Part shown: piece after piece, positions 51,918 to 61,307 of the stretch
Position numbering within the stretch: position 1 is the first letter of the stretch
How the letters are laid out: every line of letters begins with the position of its first letter
DNA from: Nitrospirota bacterium
Lineage (GTDB): Bacteria > Nitrospirota > Thermodesulfovibrionia > Thermodesulfovibrionales > UBA6898
DNA length: 64,000 bases
Assembly (NCBI GenBank): GCA_003252075.1
Contig: QKDO01000102.1
Span: 21,973 to 85,972, forward strand
Reading direction: 5' to 3'
The notes under the pieces: generated by a model
Seen by the model: only the letters and a program-made list of their open reading frames with translations
Database searches by the model: none
What the model was told of the DNA's origin: nothing
Made by a program: the position numbers and the translations under genes

Positions 51918-52946
51918 ATGCTTATTGTGATGCATCATTCTGCAACGCATAAAGACGTAGAACGTATAAAAGACACGATCATAAAGATGGGGCTGAAACC
52001 GGTTGCCATCCCCGGCGCTGAGAGGACTGCCATCGGTATTATCGGCAACCAGGGATGGATTGATGATGCTCCGTTCAGAGGTCAGAAAGGGATCCTCGAA
52101 GTCATCCATGTTACCAAACCCTACAAGCTGGTAAGCAGGGATTTTCATCCGTCCGATTCGGTCATCAGGCTCGGCGGCACAGTGAAGGTAGGCGGAAAGT
52201 CCCCGTTCCTTTTTATTGCCGGCCCCTGTGCTGTTGAGAGCAGGGAACAGATTTTCAAAACGGCCCGCTTTGTCAAGAAACTCGGCATTTCCGTATTGCG
52301 CGGCGGGGCATACAAGCCGAGGACAAGCCCGCATAGCTTTCAGGGGCTGAGGGAGGTTGGCGTAGAGATACTGGATGAAGTCAGGCAGGAAGTCGGCATT
52401 CTCGTTGCCACGGAGGTGATGAGCCCTGACCAGGTAGAGATGACAGCACAGAAGGCTGACATTCTGCAGATCGGTGCTAGGAATATGCAGAATTTCGACC
52501 TGCTCAAGGAGGTCGGCAAGATCAGAAAACCGGTCATTCTGAAGCGGGGTCTCTCGGCAACGCTTGAGGAGCTGCTGTCTTCGGCGGAATACATTCTTCT
52601 TGGGGGTAACCCGGACGTGATCCTTTGTGAGCGCGGTATCCGTACATTCGAAACCGCTACAAGGAATACCTCAGACCTCTCAGTAATCCCGCTTGTCGCG
52701 GCAAGTTCCCATCTGCCGGTGATCTTTGACCCGAGCCATGCAACCGGAAAACGAAGCCTTGTTTCCCCGCTCTCGCTGGCTGCTGCAGTTGTAGGAGCTC
52801 ACGGTATTATGGTCGAGGTGCACCCGGAACCTGAGACAGCGCTCTCCGACGGGCCGCAATCGCTCCATTTCAAGGAGCTAGAGAAGCTCAAGGAACGGGT
52901 TGATGCGCTTACCGCCTTCATGAAGACCAAAGTCATGCTGAAGTAA
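51918..52946 (+). CDS. aroF: 3-deoxy-7-phosphoheptulonate (DAHP) synthase, type I-beta
   Basis: A 342-residue enzyme condensing PEP and erythrose 4-phosphate, first step of the shikimate pathway. The N-terminal 70 residues form the ferredoxin-like regulatory domain of the Thermotoga-type enzymes (VERIKDTIIKMGLKPV). The barrel shows FIAGPCAVESREQ, LRGGAYKPRTSPHSFQG, QIGARNMQNFDLL, ILKRGLSATLEE and FDPSHATGKR. ATG 51918 follows AAGGAG by seven bases, so the upstream in-frame codons are not used. Confidence 0.95.
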   Translation: MLIVMHHSATHKDVERIKDTIIKMGLKPVAIPGAERTAIGIIGNQGWIDDAPFRGQKGILEVIHVTKPYKLVSRDFHPSDSVIRLGGTVKVGGKSPFLFIAGPCAVESREQIFKTARFVKKLGISVLRGGAYKPRTSPHSFQGLREVGVEILDEVRQEVGILVATEVMSPDQVEMTAQKADILQIGARNMQNFDLLKEVGKIRKPVILKRGLSATLEELLSSAEYILLGGNPDVILCERGIRTFETATRNTSDLSVIPLVAASSHLPVIFDPSHATGKRSLVSPLSLAAAVVGAHGIMVEVHPEPETALSDGPQSLHFKELEKLKERVDALTAFMKTKVMLK

Positions 52947-53097
52947 TCTTGGCATCTGCTCCGGTGGAACCAGCTGAAGGTAAGAATAGATGGAACTGCC
53001 GGGCTCTCGGTGCATACCGCCTGGCCGTTTCAGTGAAATGGAGAAGAAACGTGATGGGGCAGGCAGAAGACCTGCCCCTGAAGGCGCGATGTGTTCA

Positions 53098-53616
53098 TCA
53101 GTAATGGTTCTTGCCCTTGTGTCCATGCTTCTCCTGCTTGCGGTGTTCTTTGTCTTCCCTGTGATGCTCTTTTTCTTCATGCTTCCATTGGTGTTTGTCC
53201 CAATATTTATCCCTCTGCCACGTCCTCCAGTTTTTCTTCATTTGACCGTATGGAATATGCTGTTGGCCGGGAGGTGTCTTGCGCCAGTTCGGGGGAAGGT
53301 CGTGAATATGCCGGGGAAGTCGTTTCTCTTCAATGTAACGCCATTTACCGTTATAGCTTGAGGAACGATACCAGTATCCCTGATACGGACGATACCAGTA
53401 ACCACCGTAGAAGACGATGTCCACATCTACTGCAGGGGGAAAGTAGGCATAGGTTCCCGGAATGACGAATACATCAGGCGGGGCCGGCAGGAGCAGAGGA
53501 GGGGGGGGAGGAGGGACATTTATTCCGATGTTGACGTTCACGGTGGCAGGGCTGCTGCTGATCATGATAGAAAGAAAAAAGCTGCTGCAGAGAATGATAA
53601 GGCTCTTCTTGATCAT
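53098..53616 (-). CDS. Exported Pro/Tyr/His-rich hypothetical protein
   Basis: A 172-residue secreted protein: signal peptide (1-24), a poly-proline stretch (VPPPPPPLLLPAPPDVFVIPG), a Tyr/Trp-rich middle (YGGYWYRPYQGYWYRSS) and a strongly charged His/Lys/Glu tail. This YxxGYWY pattern occurs in small envelope proteins of unknown role; the His-rich tail may bind metal. GGGAGG lies seven bases before ATG. Confidence 0.7.
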   Translation of the reverse strand: MIKKSLIILCSSFFLSIMISSSPATVNVNIGINVPPPPPPLLLPAPPDVFVIPGTYAYFPPAVDVDIVFYGGYWYRPYQGYWYRSSSYNGKWRYIEEKRLPRHIHDLPPNWRKTPPGQQHIPYGQMKKNWRTWQRDKYWDKHQWKHEEKEHHREDKEHRKQEKHGHKGKNHY

Positions 53617-53720
53617 TAGGTGCCTCCCTTGTATGAAGTGGTCTATCTTACCACAGATTTCTGCGAATAAAACCCGACAACAGTGAAAAGGTTTCCAAAA
53701 AGGGACGCATCGACAGAAGA

Positions 53721-54755
53721 GTGCGCTGTCAGCTAAAATATCCTGTGTTTACCATCGGAAATATAGCCTTATCGCAACCCCTCCTTCTTGCTCCCATGGC
53801 CGGGATCACTGATCTCCCGTACAGACTTCTCCTCAGGTCATTCGGGTGTGAGCTTGCATTCCTGGAGATGGTATCTTCCCAATCACTGGTGCATGAATCG
53901 AAAAGGACAAGGCGGATGCTCTCTTCTTCGGCTGAAGACCGGCCCCTTGGAGCACAGCTGCTGGGAAACGAAGAAGAGGCTGTGCTGAAGGCACTCGAAA
54001 ATATTCGCCCCTGCGGTTTTGATATGATCGATCTCAATGCTGCTTGTCCTGTGCCGAAGATAACAAAAAAGGGCAAAGGAGCCAGTCTTCTCAGAGAGCC
54101 GAAAAAACTGAGATCACTGCTTGATGTCCTTGTGAAAAACTCGGATGTACCGGTCACGGTCAAAATCAGGGCGGGATGGGACAGGGATTCGGTCAATGCC
54201 AGAGATGTAGCCCTTCACGCCGAAGATGCGGGCATAAGCGCCTTGACGATCCATGGCAGAACAAAGGAACAGGGATATAGCGGGAGAGTTGATTACGCGG
54301 TAATCAAAGACGTGAAGGAAGCGGTTTCCATTCCGGTGATCGCGAGCGGAGATGCGATTTCACCTCAGATGATCAGAAAGATGTTTCATGAAACAGGGTG
54401 CGATGCTGTTGCCATAGCGCGCGGGTCTCTCGGTAACCCCTGGATATTCAGGGACACGATATCCTACCTTGAAACGGGCACCATACCGGAACGGCCTGCT
54501 CCTGGTGAGATAGCGAATACCATGAGAAGGCATCTGGATCTTATCTGTACCTTTTATGGAGACAAAAGCGGTGCCATCCTTTTTCGTAAGCTCTTTTCCT
54601 GGTACGTGAAGGGTCTCCATGAGATACGGACCGTCAAGGAAGACGCTTTCAGGGCGCAGACACGGGAGCAGATGCTGTTTCTTATCGAGAGAATCCGGAA
54701 CTATGCATATCGTCATCCGGAGAGCGCATACGAAGGTTTTGTGCTGTCCTGCTGA
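53721..54755 (+). CDS. dusB: tRNA-dihydrouridine synthase
   Basis: A 344-residue flavoenzyme reducing uridine to dihydrouridine in tRNA. Seen: LLLAPMAGITDLPYRLL, the catalytic Cys in LNAACPVPKITKKGKGA, VTVKIRAGW, LTIHGRTKEQGYSG and IASGDAISP. The catalytic block is NAACPVPKI where NxGCPxxKV is usual, a mild variation that keeps the Cys. The start is GTG 53721 with a weak site; DusB is the best match of the Dus groups. Confidence 0.92.
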   Translation: MRCQLKYPVFTIGNIALSQPLLLAPMAGITDLPYRLLLRSFGCELAFLEMVSSQSLVHESKRTRRMLSSSAEDRPLGAQLLGNEEEAVLKALENIRPCGFDMIDLNAACPVPKITKKGKGASLLREPKKLRSLLDVLVKNSDVPVTVKIRAGWDRDSVNARDVALHAEDAGISALTIHGRTKEQGYSGRVDYAVIKDVKEAVSIPVIASGDAISPQMIRKMFHETGCDAVAIARGSLGNPWIFRDTISYLETGTIPERPAPGEIANTMRRHLDLICTFYGDKSGAILFRKLFSWYVKGLHEIRTVKEDAFRAQTREQMLFLIERIRNYAYRHPESAYEGFVLSC

Positions 54756-54783
54756 TATGACGAGGGAGGGCGGTCATTCTCGG

Positions 54784-55635
54784 ATGATGAGAGTAATCGT
54801 GTTATTCTTCTCCCTGCTCCTGTTGTGTGCTGGGACGCTTTTTGCCACACCAGCGGATGCTTTCCAGGTCACAACAGATCCCCAAACGGTTTCTCCCGGC
54901 GACCCTTTTCTTATTAGGATCACGGAGCTGAGCAAGGCGCGCCATCCTGTCGCATTCTTCGCCGGCAGGAAGTTCATGTTCGTCACCTGTGGGGATGACT
55001 GCGCAATAGCCGTTTGTGCAGCTGATCTGGCTCTGAAGCCAGGCAAGTACCGGATTATGGTTACCGCAGGAGAAAGGAAAAGACGCGCGACCATTACTGT
55101 CCGGCGTCATGCGCCCGCGGTCATGCGCATAACCCTGCCTCCGGATAAAGTGACGCTCAGCCCTGATGACATGCGACGGGTTGAAAGAGAGGAGAATCTT
55201 CTCAAGGCCCTCTGGATAGAACAAGCAGAGAAGATGTGGGACGGAAGCTTTCTGCTCCCTCTGCAGAATGAGGTATCCACACAGTTCGGCGTAAAGAGGG
55301 TTATCAATAACAAGACGGTGAGCTTTCACCGGGGAATCGATATCCGGGGGAAAGAAGGCGAGGGGGTCAGGGCGTCAAACAGCGGAAGGGTTGTTCTGGC
55401 AGAGGAGCTTTATTTTGGTGGCAATACCCTTGTCATCGCGCACGGCATGGGTATCTTCACGGTCTATATGCACCTGGACAGTTTTGGCACGAATAAAGGG
55501 AAAAATGTATCAAAGGGAGAAATTATCGGTTTTGTCGGGTCAACAGGAAGGTCTACCGGACCGCATCTGCATTTCGGTGTGAAGGTGCAGGATGCCAGTG
55601 TTAATCCGGTGACGTTCATGGAGCTGAAGCTGTAA
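54784..55635 (+). CDS. Secreted M23 peptidase
   Basis: A 283-residue exported protein: signal peptide (MMRVIVLFFSLLLLCAGTLF, cleavage near ADAFQ), an Ig-like beta domain (about 30-110) and a C-terminal M23 domain with FHRGIDIRGK and GPHLHFGVK zinc ligands. It should cut peptidoglycan cross-bridges. Three starts are possible (54757, 54784, 54787); 54784 is chosen because it begins the signal peptide, though AGGGAGG is about 14 bases upstream. Confidence 0.88.
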   Translation: MMRVIVLFFSLLLLCAGTLFATPADAFQVTTDPQTVSPGDPFLIRITELSKARHPVAFFAGRKFMFVTCGDDCAIAVCAADLALKPGKYRIMVTAGERKRRATITVRRHAPAVMRITLPPDKVTLSPDDMRRVEREENLLKALWIEQAEKMWDGSFLLPLQNEVSTQFGVKRVINNKTVSFHRGIDIRGKEGEGVRASNSGRVVLAEELYFGGNTLVIAHGMGIFTVYMHLDSFGTNKGKNVSKGEIIGFVGSTGRSTGPHLHFGVKVQDASVNPVTFMELKL

Positions 55636-55678
55636 GTTGCAACTTGACAGTTCTGTCTACAGGAAAGGATACCATGGC

Positions 55679-57232
55679 ATGAAATTTGAGGATTTTGGCG
55701 TAAGCAAGGATACCCTGCGGACTATTTCGAAGATCGGGTTCGAGGAACCGACCCCTATTCAGATTGCAGCGATTCCCCGCATCATGCAGGGGATCGATCT
55801 GATCGGGCAGGCCCAGACCGGAACCGGCAAGACTGCGGCATTTGGAATCCCGATCATTGAAATGCAGAAAAAGGGCAGAAAACCGTTTGCTATCGTCATG
55901 GAACCCACCCGCGAACTTGCCGTGCAGGTTGCACAGGAACTGAACAGGATAGGCAGTGGAAAGAACGTCCACGTATTCCCGGTCTATGGCGGAAAATCCA
56001 TGGAGAACCAGATCAGGACGCTGCGAACAGGGGTGGATGTTGTTGTCGGTACACCCGGCAGGATTATTGATCATATCCAGCGCAGGACGATCTCGCTGTC
56101 TGACATCAGGATTGTGGTTCTGGATGAAGCTGACGAAATGCTCGACATGGGTTTTATCGAAGATATCGAGACGATCCTTACCGCAACTCCTGCAGAGCGC
56201 CAGACGCTGCTGTTCTCAGCTACCATGCCGCAGGCAATACTAAATATATCACGAAAATATATGCGTTCGCCGGAAAAGATCAGGATCAACCCCAAGGACA
56301 TTGTCGTCCCTGAGATCAAACAGGTCTTTTACGAGGTGAAGGACGCCGACAAGATCAATGCCCTGACCCGTCTCATCGATGTGGAAGATCCCCAACTGGC
56401 GATTGTTTTCTGCCATACCAAGAGGGATGTGGACGATGTGGCGATGAAGCTCCAACAGATGGGGTATAACGCAAATGCCCTTCACGGGGATTTCACGCAG
56501 GCCCACCGGGATGAGGTGATGGACAAGTTCAAGAGGGGAAAGCTTGACATTTTGGTTGCTACGGACGTTGCGGCCCGCGGATTGGATATTAAGAACGTGA
56601 GCCATGTTATCAATTTCAGCATACCGCAGAACCCTGAGAACTACATCCACCGGATTGGCCGCACCGGCAGGGCCGGGAAGTCGGGTATTGCCATAACGCT
56701 GGTGACGCCACGTGAATACCGCCACCTCCGGCTCATTGAAAAGACTGCCAGGACCACGATTGACAAAAAAAGACTTCCATCTCCGAAAGAGGTTCTGAAA
56801 GCCAAGGAAAAGAGCATTATTAAGGAGATTACCGCGATTATAACCGACAGGAAGCATGAAGGGTATCTCGGGACAGTCGAAGGATTGGCTACCGCCTGCA
56901 GTCTTCAGGACATTGCGGCCGCCTCCCTATGCCTTGCCTATGGAGAACCCAAGGTTACATCGGTGGAGGATCCGGTGGAACGCAGTGGCATAGCGCGGCT
57001 ATTCATGACCATCGGAAGGAAGGACAAAATATCTGTCAACAATATCGTGAAAGCGATAGCCGCCGGCGCACGGATACCGGGCAGCAGGATCGGCAAGATC
57101 GACGTCCATGATGCGTTCACTTTTGTTGAGGTGCCTGCTGACCTTGCTGATATGGTCATCCATTCGCTCGACGATATGATGGTGATGGGCAGGCGCGTAT
57201 CTGTAAAACAGGCCAAGGCACGCAATAAATAG
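55679..57232 (+). CDS. DEAD-box RNA helicase with DbpA-type RNA-binding domain
   Basis: A 517-residue helicase. Motifs in order: Q motif (FEEPTPIQ), AQTGTGKTAAF, PTRELAVQVAQ, DEADEMLDMGF, SAT, ARGLDIKNVSHVINF and HRIGRTGRAG. The C-terminal 75 residues (FMTIGRKDKISVNNIVKAI) are a DbpA RNA-binding domain as in DeaD/CsdA and DbpA, suggesting work on rRNA or cold-shock mRNA structure. ATG 55679 starts the family N-terminus (MKFEDFGVSKDTL); a nearby ATG at 55674 is out of frame. Confidence 0.93.
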   Translation: MKFEDFGVSKDTLRTISKIGFEEPTPIQIAAIPRIMQGIDLIGQAQTGTGKTAAFGIPIIEMQKKGRKPFAIVMEPTRELAVQVAQELNRIGSGKNVHVFPVYGGKSMENQIRTLRTGVDVVVGTPGRIIDHIQRRTISLSDIRIVVLDEADEMLDMGFIEDIETILTATPAERQTLLFSATMPQAILNISRKYMRSPEKIRINPKDIVVPEIKQVFYEVKDADKINALTRLIDVEDPQLAIVFCHTKRDVDDVAMKLQQMGYNANALHGDFTQAHRDEVMDKFKRGKLDILVATDVAARGLDIKNVSHVINFSIPQNPENYIHRIGRTGRAGKSGIAITLVTPREYRHLRLIEKTARTTIDKKRLPSPKEVLKAKEKSIIKEITAIITDRKHEGYLGTVEGLATACSLQDIAAASLCLAYGEPKVTSVEDPVERSGIARLFMTIGRKDKISVNNIVKAIAAGARIPGSRIGKIDVHDAFTFVEVPADLADMVIHSLDDMMVMGRRVSVKQAKARNK

Positions 57233-57236
57233 CCGG

Positions 57237-57944
57237 CTATTCCCTCTTGGGAGTAAATCGAGGCGCGGTCTGCGAAGGGACATAGGGTATTTCTTCGATC
57301 TCTTCGTCATCTTCCTCATCTTCGTTGTCAGGAAAAACCTGGGGTTTTACCGCGCCTGGCTGAGGCGCTGCCGGCCGCGCAGGGACCGGAACCGGGCGCC
57401 GTACCGGCACAGGCTGGATGGTTGCAGGCCGCGGAGGCTGCAATGGAGAAGGCAACTGCGGCCGCACGAGCGGCTGTACCCCTGCGGGAGGTCTTAGTCC
57501 GGACACCGCAGGACTTCCGGGAGCGGACGCGTAGATCTCCAGCGTGCTGATATCACCCTTCGTATCATAGTGGATAAGGTAGTTGCTTTCCTTTACCAAA
57601 GTGAGGAGCCGGGAGACACCCCTCTCGATCTCAATATCTGAAAATTTGGTGTTCAGTTTTTTTCCGAATGACGTGCCCGACCCTTGAACCTTGAAATTGG
57701 CCTTGTCTGCTATCGTATGGATGACCGTACCGAAATCCGTGTTCTCGATTTCGACGGTCAGAAGATGGTCTTTTATCTCGATATTTGTTACCTGTTTTGG
57801 CGGTTCAGGTTCAGCTGGCTGGGCAGTTTCCTCTTCATCAGCTTCGTCAGGGTCTGCCTGATGTTGCTGCGCTGCAGCTGCAGACACTGCAGCTGCAAGA
57901 ACAAACAGCAGGCAGAGGAGCTGATATGCGAGTCTGTCAAGCAT
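57237..57944 (-). CDS. Exported proline-rich protein with an STN-like domain
   Basis: A 235-residue periplasmic protein: signal peptide (1-25), acidic linker, a domain of about 75 residues (VTNIEIKDHLLTVEIENTDF, then IADKANFKVQ) that looks like the short secretin/TonB N-terminal (STN) fold, then a long Pro/Arg/Val-rich tail with an acidic patch (NEDEEDDEEIEEI). STN domains join secretins or receptors, but no partner lies nearby. ATG 57944 follows AAGGAG and overlaps the EF-G-like gene by eight bases. Confidence 0.65.
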   Translation of the reverse strand: MLDRLAYQLLCLLFVLAAAVSAAAAQQHQADPDEADEEETAQPAEPEPPKQVTNIEIKDHLLTVEIENTDFGTVIHTIADKANFKVQGSGTSFGKKLNTKFSDIEIERGVSRLLTLVKESNYLIHYDTKGDISTLEIYASAPGSPAVSGLRPPAGVQPLVRPQLPSPLQPPRPATIQPVPVRRPVPVPARPAAPQPGAVKPQVFPDNEDEEDDEEIEEIPYVPSQTAPRFTPKRE

Positions 57945-60027
57945 GCTTCTCCTTTTCCTGTTTTTCAGCAACGATCTTCTGCGCAAGGTGAGCCGGGACC
58001 TCTTCATAGTGGGAGAACTCCATGGAGTACAGTCCCCTGCCGGACGTAAGACTGTGAAGCTGGTTTGCATAAGTGAGCATTTCTGCCATTGGCACGAGCG
58101 CGTTAATCTTCTGGTTACCGCCGGCCTGCGGCTCGACTCCCTGCACCTTGCCCCGTTTTGAGTTCAGGTCGCCGATGATGGCGCCAAGAGATTCCTCCGG
58201 TATGGTTATCTCGGTCTTCATGATCGGTTCCAGAAGGGCAGGCTTGGCTTCCTGAACAGCCTTTTTGATAGCCATGGAACCTGCTATCTTGAAGGCCATT
58301 TCCGAGGAGTCGACCGTGTGGTAAGAACCGTCGAAAAGCGTCACACGGAGGTCAACGGTCTGGTAGCCGGCAACTACTCCCTCATGCATTGCCTCGATGA
58401 TGCCTTTCTCAACTGCAGGTATATACTGACGCGGGATAGCCCCGCCGACGATCTTGTCAACGAATTCAAAGCCGGCTCCTCGCGGCAGAGGTTCGATGGT
58501 AATATGACAGTCACCGTACTGACCCTTTCCACCGGACTGTTTCTTGTATTTGCCCTGTACGGTAGCCGACCCGCGGATCGTTTCACGGTAGGGTATCTTG
58601 GGCGTTTTCATCTCTATCTCGACGCCGAACCGTCTTTTCAGTCTTTCGAGCATGACCTCGATATGCACCTGTCCCATTCCTGAGATGAGCATTTCCTTGG
58701 CCTCTTCATCCCGGCTGAACCTGAGGGTCGGGTCTTCTTCCAGCACCTTATGAAGGGCGACGCTCACCTTCTCCTCGTCACCCTTTGATTTAGGAGCTAT
58801 CGCATAGGAGATGATCGGGTTTGCGAATGTTACCTTTTCGAGGATGATCGGCTTTGCATCATCGCTGAGGGTGTCGCCGGTATTCGTCTCTTTCAGTTTT
58901 GCGACAACGGCGATCTCTCCTGCACCGAGTGTCTGCACCGGGACATGCTTTTTCCCCTGAAGGTAGAAGACCTGCCCGATCCTTTCCTTGGTATCGGCAG
59001 TCGAATTGTAGACGTTTGAATCCGCCTTGAGTACGCCCGAATAAACCCTGAAGAGCGAGAGCTTACCGGCATACGGGTCTGCAATGGTCTTGAACACATA
59101 TGCGGACAAAGGCTCCGTATCTGAAGGTTTCCGGAGTATCTCCGCGTTGTCTTTCGGGTTCTTTCCCCGGATAGGAGCAATGGTTGCCATCTCTACCGGT
59201 GAGGGGAGGCAGAGCAGAATCGTATCCATGAGATTGGTTGTGCCGATATTCTTTGTCGCTGCTCCGCATGAAACCGGTATGTATTTTCTCGAAAGCGAGC
59301 CTTCCTTTATGCCGGCGACGATCTCATCCTGTGTCAGCTCATTTCCTTCTAGATATTTTTCGAGCAATGCATCGTCTGACTCGGCGATCTTTTCTATGAG
59401 TTTTTTTCGGTATTTATCGGTCTCTGCACTCAGTTCAGCAGGGATCTCGCCTTTGGTAATTTTGTTGCTGTTCAGAGTGAACGCCTTCATATGCACAAGG
59501 TCGATTATGCCGGAGAACGATTCGCCGGAGCCGATCGGGATCTGCAGGGGGATCGGCTCTGTTTCGAATGAACGCTGGATCTCATCAAGTGCTCGCTCGA
59601 AATTTGCCGTGTCTTTATCCATCTTGTTAATAAATACGATCCTCGGTATCTCGTATTCGCAGGCATATTTCCAGACTTTTTCGGTCTCGGCCTTAACGCC
59701 TGAGATCGCGCTTACGAGGATGACAGCCCCGTCGACCACCCTGAGGCAGCCTTTGGTATCTTCGATAAAGTTGATAAAGCCGGGCGTGTCGATGAGATTT
59801 ATGCGGTATTTGTTCCAGTCGCAGAAAGCAAGGGATGACGTTATGGTTATCTTTCTGTCGATCTCTTCGGGCTCAAAGTCTGTCACTGTTGTGCCGTCCT
59901 GCACATTGCCCAGCCTGTCGGTCATGCCGGAGCTGAAGAGCATTGCCTCGACCAGCGACGTTTTTCCTGCACCGCTGTGAGCGATCATTGCGACATTTCT
60001 GATGTTCCCTGTCTCAAAATTTGACAT
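57937..60027 (-). CDS. Elongation factor G-like GTPase (EF-G2 type)
   Basis: A 696-residue translational GTPase with the five-domain EF-G layout. G motifs: G1 AHSGAGKTSLVEAML, G3 IDTPGFINFIEDT, G4 NKMDKDTANF. The C-terminal domains IV-V (YKKQSGGKGQYGDCHITIEP, MIPEESLGAIIGDLNSKRG-like) are complete. The N-terminus differs from canonical FusA, which has DAGKTT and an rpsL-rpsG-fusA-tuf context; here the gene stands alone, so it is probably the second EF-G (FusA2-like), whose role in elongation versus recycling is not settled. Confidence 0.85.
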   Translation of the reverse strand: MSNFETGNIRNVAMIAHSGAGKTSLVEAMLFSSGMTDRLGNVQDGTTVTDFEPEEIDRKITITSSLAFCDWNKYRINLIDTPGFINFIEDTKGCLRVVDGAVILVSAISGVKAETEKVWKYACEYEIPRIVFINKMDKDTANFERALDEIQRSFETEPIPLQIPIGSGESFSGIIDLVHMKAFTLNSNKITKGEIPAELSAETDKYRKKLIEKIAESDDALLEKYLEGNELTQDEIVAGIKEGSLSRKYIPVSCGAATKNIGTTNLMDTILLCLPSPVEMATIAPIRGKNPKDNAEILRKPSDTEPLSAYVFKTIADPYAGKLSLFRVYSGVLKADSNVYNSTADTKERIGQVFYLQGKKHVPVQTLGAGEIAVVAKLKETNTGDTLSDDAKPIILEKVTFANPIISYAIAPKSKGDEEKVSVALHKVLEEDPTLRFSRDEEAKEMLISGMGQVHIEVMLERLKRRFGVEIEMKTPKIPYRETIRGSATVQGKYKKQSGGKGQYGDCHITIEPLPRGAGFEFVDKIVGGAIPRQYIPAVEKGIIEAMHEGVVAGYQTVDLRVTLFDGSYHTVDSSEMAFKIAGSMAIKKAVQEAKPALLEPIMKTEITIPEESLGAIIGDLNSKRGKVQGVEPQAGGNQKINALVPMAEMLTYANQLHSLTSGRGLYSMEFSHYEEVPAHLAQKIVAEKQEKEKHA

Positions 60028-60125
60028 ACAACCCCCTCTATTATTTTAGTAAGTTGCCAGCGGCAAGGAACAGGTAATGACTGCTTCCTGTTCTCATTAT
60101 CCGTATCAGAAGCCTGAAGCTTTTA

Positions 60126-60581
60126 CTATTCTGATTCTTGATCCAAGATTTCTTCAATGACCGGAGTCGACTCGGTCTTTTTTGCCTGTTTTTGGGACCA
60201 GAATTTAATAAGTATAAATGATGCAAGGAGAAAACTGAACCCGAAAAGAGCGGAAAGAATATCGGAATCCTTCGAGGGAAAGAAACGGGGCATGATCTCC
60301 TTTCCAAAGACAGCGCCGATCACCAGAAAAATCGCTGGAATACCGTAGATGATCATGGACCCTTTCATGTAGGCATAGGAGTGTACCATAACCCTCACCC
60401 GCTGACCTATGACCGCCCCCGCTTTATTCAGGGCCTCAATCTCCATGGACTGTTCTCCCACAGAGCAGGTTCCTGCGGTACAGCCCTCGCATGAGCTTTT
60501 TTTCGGAACAGAGACCCTGGCATAGTGTCCCTCAATACTTATTATGGTACCGATCTCCTCAAGCATTTTGAATTTTAACAT
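60126..60581 (-). CDS. RseC/MucC-like membrane protein
   Basis: A 151-residue protein. An N-terminal beta domain has the four-cysteine cluster CEGCTAGTCSVG (about 30-41), then two transmembrane helices (about 73-95 and 108-130) and a charged tail. This matches RseC/MucC (SoxR-reducing system), which in gammaproteobacteria modulates sigma-E or SoxR reduction. The start is ATG 60581 or 60566; neither has a good ribosome binding site. Downstream, the EF-G-like gene starts about 100 bases later. Confidence 0.8.
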   Translation of the reverse strand: MLKFKMLEEIGTIISIEGHYARVSVPKKSSCEGCTAGTCSVGEQSMEIEALNKAGAVIGQRVRVMVHSYAYMKGSMIIYGIPAIFLVIGAVFGKEIMPRFFPSKDSDILSALFGFSFLLASFILIKFWSQKQAKKTESTPVIEEILDQESE

Positions 60582-61256
60582 ACAGGGTTTCAAAAAAACA
60601 GTGAACGATATCAACAGCCGGAAAGGGCAAAATGGAGAGATTTCGTGCCGTGAGGGTGGCTGGCACAGGAAAAGACCTTGCTGTTCACGCATCGCAAATA
60701 CTCGGAGCAGAGGGAACAATCATTCGTTGACTTGAACGATACTGAGCACAGCTATTACCGCCATCCTGCCGAATGGTCGATAAATGATAATATATTGATG
60801 AAGGATAAAGGGGATAGGCAACGTGTCCAGCAATATGGCAGGCCAAAATCAGCGTATGATTATCACGGGCAGCAGGGTTATCAGCCCTGCTGTTCAGCAT
60901 GCAGGTAGAAATGCAGGCGTGATCAATGACTCTACTATGCTGTCTTTCCGTACATAGCAGAGGTTCCGGAAGTGCTGCAGCGAAGCATAATCTTGAGCGG
61001 GCTGTTGATGGACATCTGGCCGCGGTAAGCAGGGCATATGAAAAGGGAGTAACGTTGCTTCCTGGGAGCAACGTAGGATTCCGTCTGATGATCGTGGCCG
61101 GCATTTTCTTATGATTATGCTACCCGCACTGCATGCATCGGTCCCCTTGAAGGGTCACAGCAAACCGATGCTCTGGTTCTGGAAGGATTTACTATCTGCC
61201 AAGTGATCAGAAAGGGAAAATTGTTTGCTCAGAGCCAACACGAACTGGTTGACTTC
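60582..61256. other. Non-coding stretch upstream of the selenoprotein operon
   Basis: About 675 bases with no supported gene. Two hairpins are visible: AGCAGGG/CCCTGCT (60871-60877 with 60885-60891) and ACGTTGCT/AGCAACGT (61052-61059 with 61067-61074). Neither has a T-tract. Several short frames exist on both strands, none with a ribosome binding site plus a recognisable product. I looked for a tRNA (including a selenocysteine tRNA) and saw none. Confidence 0.5.
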
Positions 61257-61265
61257 TGATAAAAT
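61257..61265 (+). promoter_or_regulatory. Extended -10 promoter candidate for the rhodanese-glutaredoxin operon
   Basis: TGATAAAAT differs from TGnTATAAT at one base and lies 42 bases upstream of ATG 61308. A TTGACT is only five bases before it, too close to serve as its -35, so recognition would rest on the extended -10. Confidence 0.4.
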
Positions 61266-61307
61266 AACAGTTAAGAAATAATGAAACTATATGAAAGGAG
61301 ATTTACC

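Noticed and set aside
60678..61104. Overlapping frames on both strands upstream of the selenoprotein operon
   Set aside because: No start signals and no recognisable motifs; composition looks non-coding.
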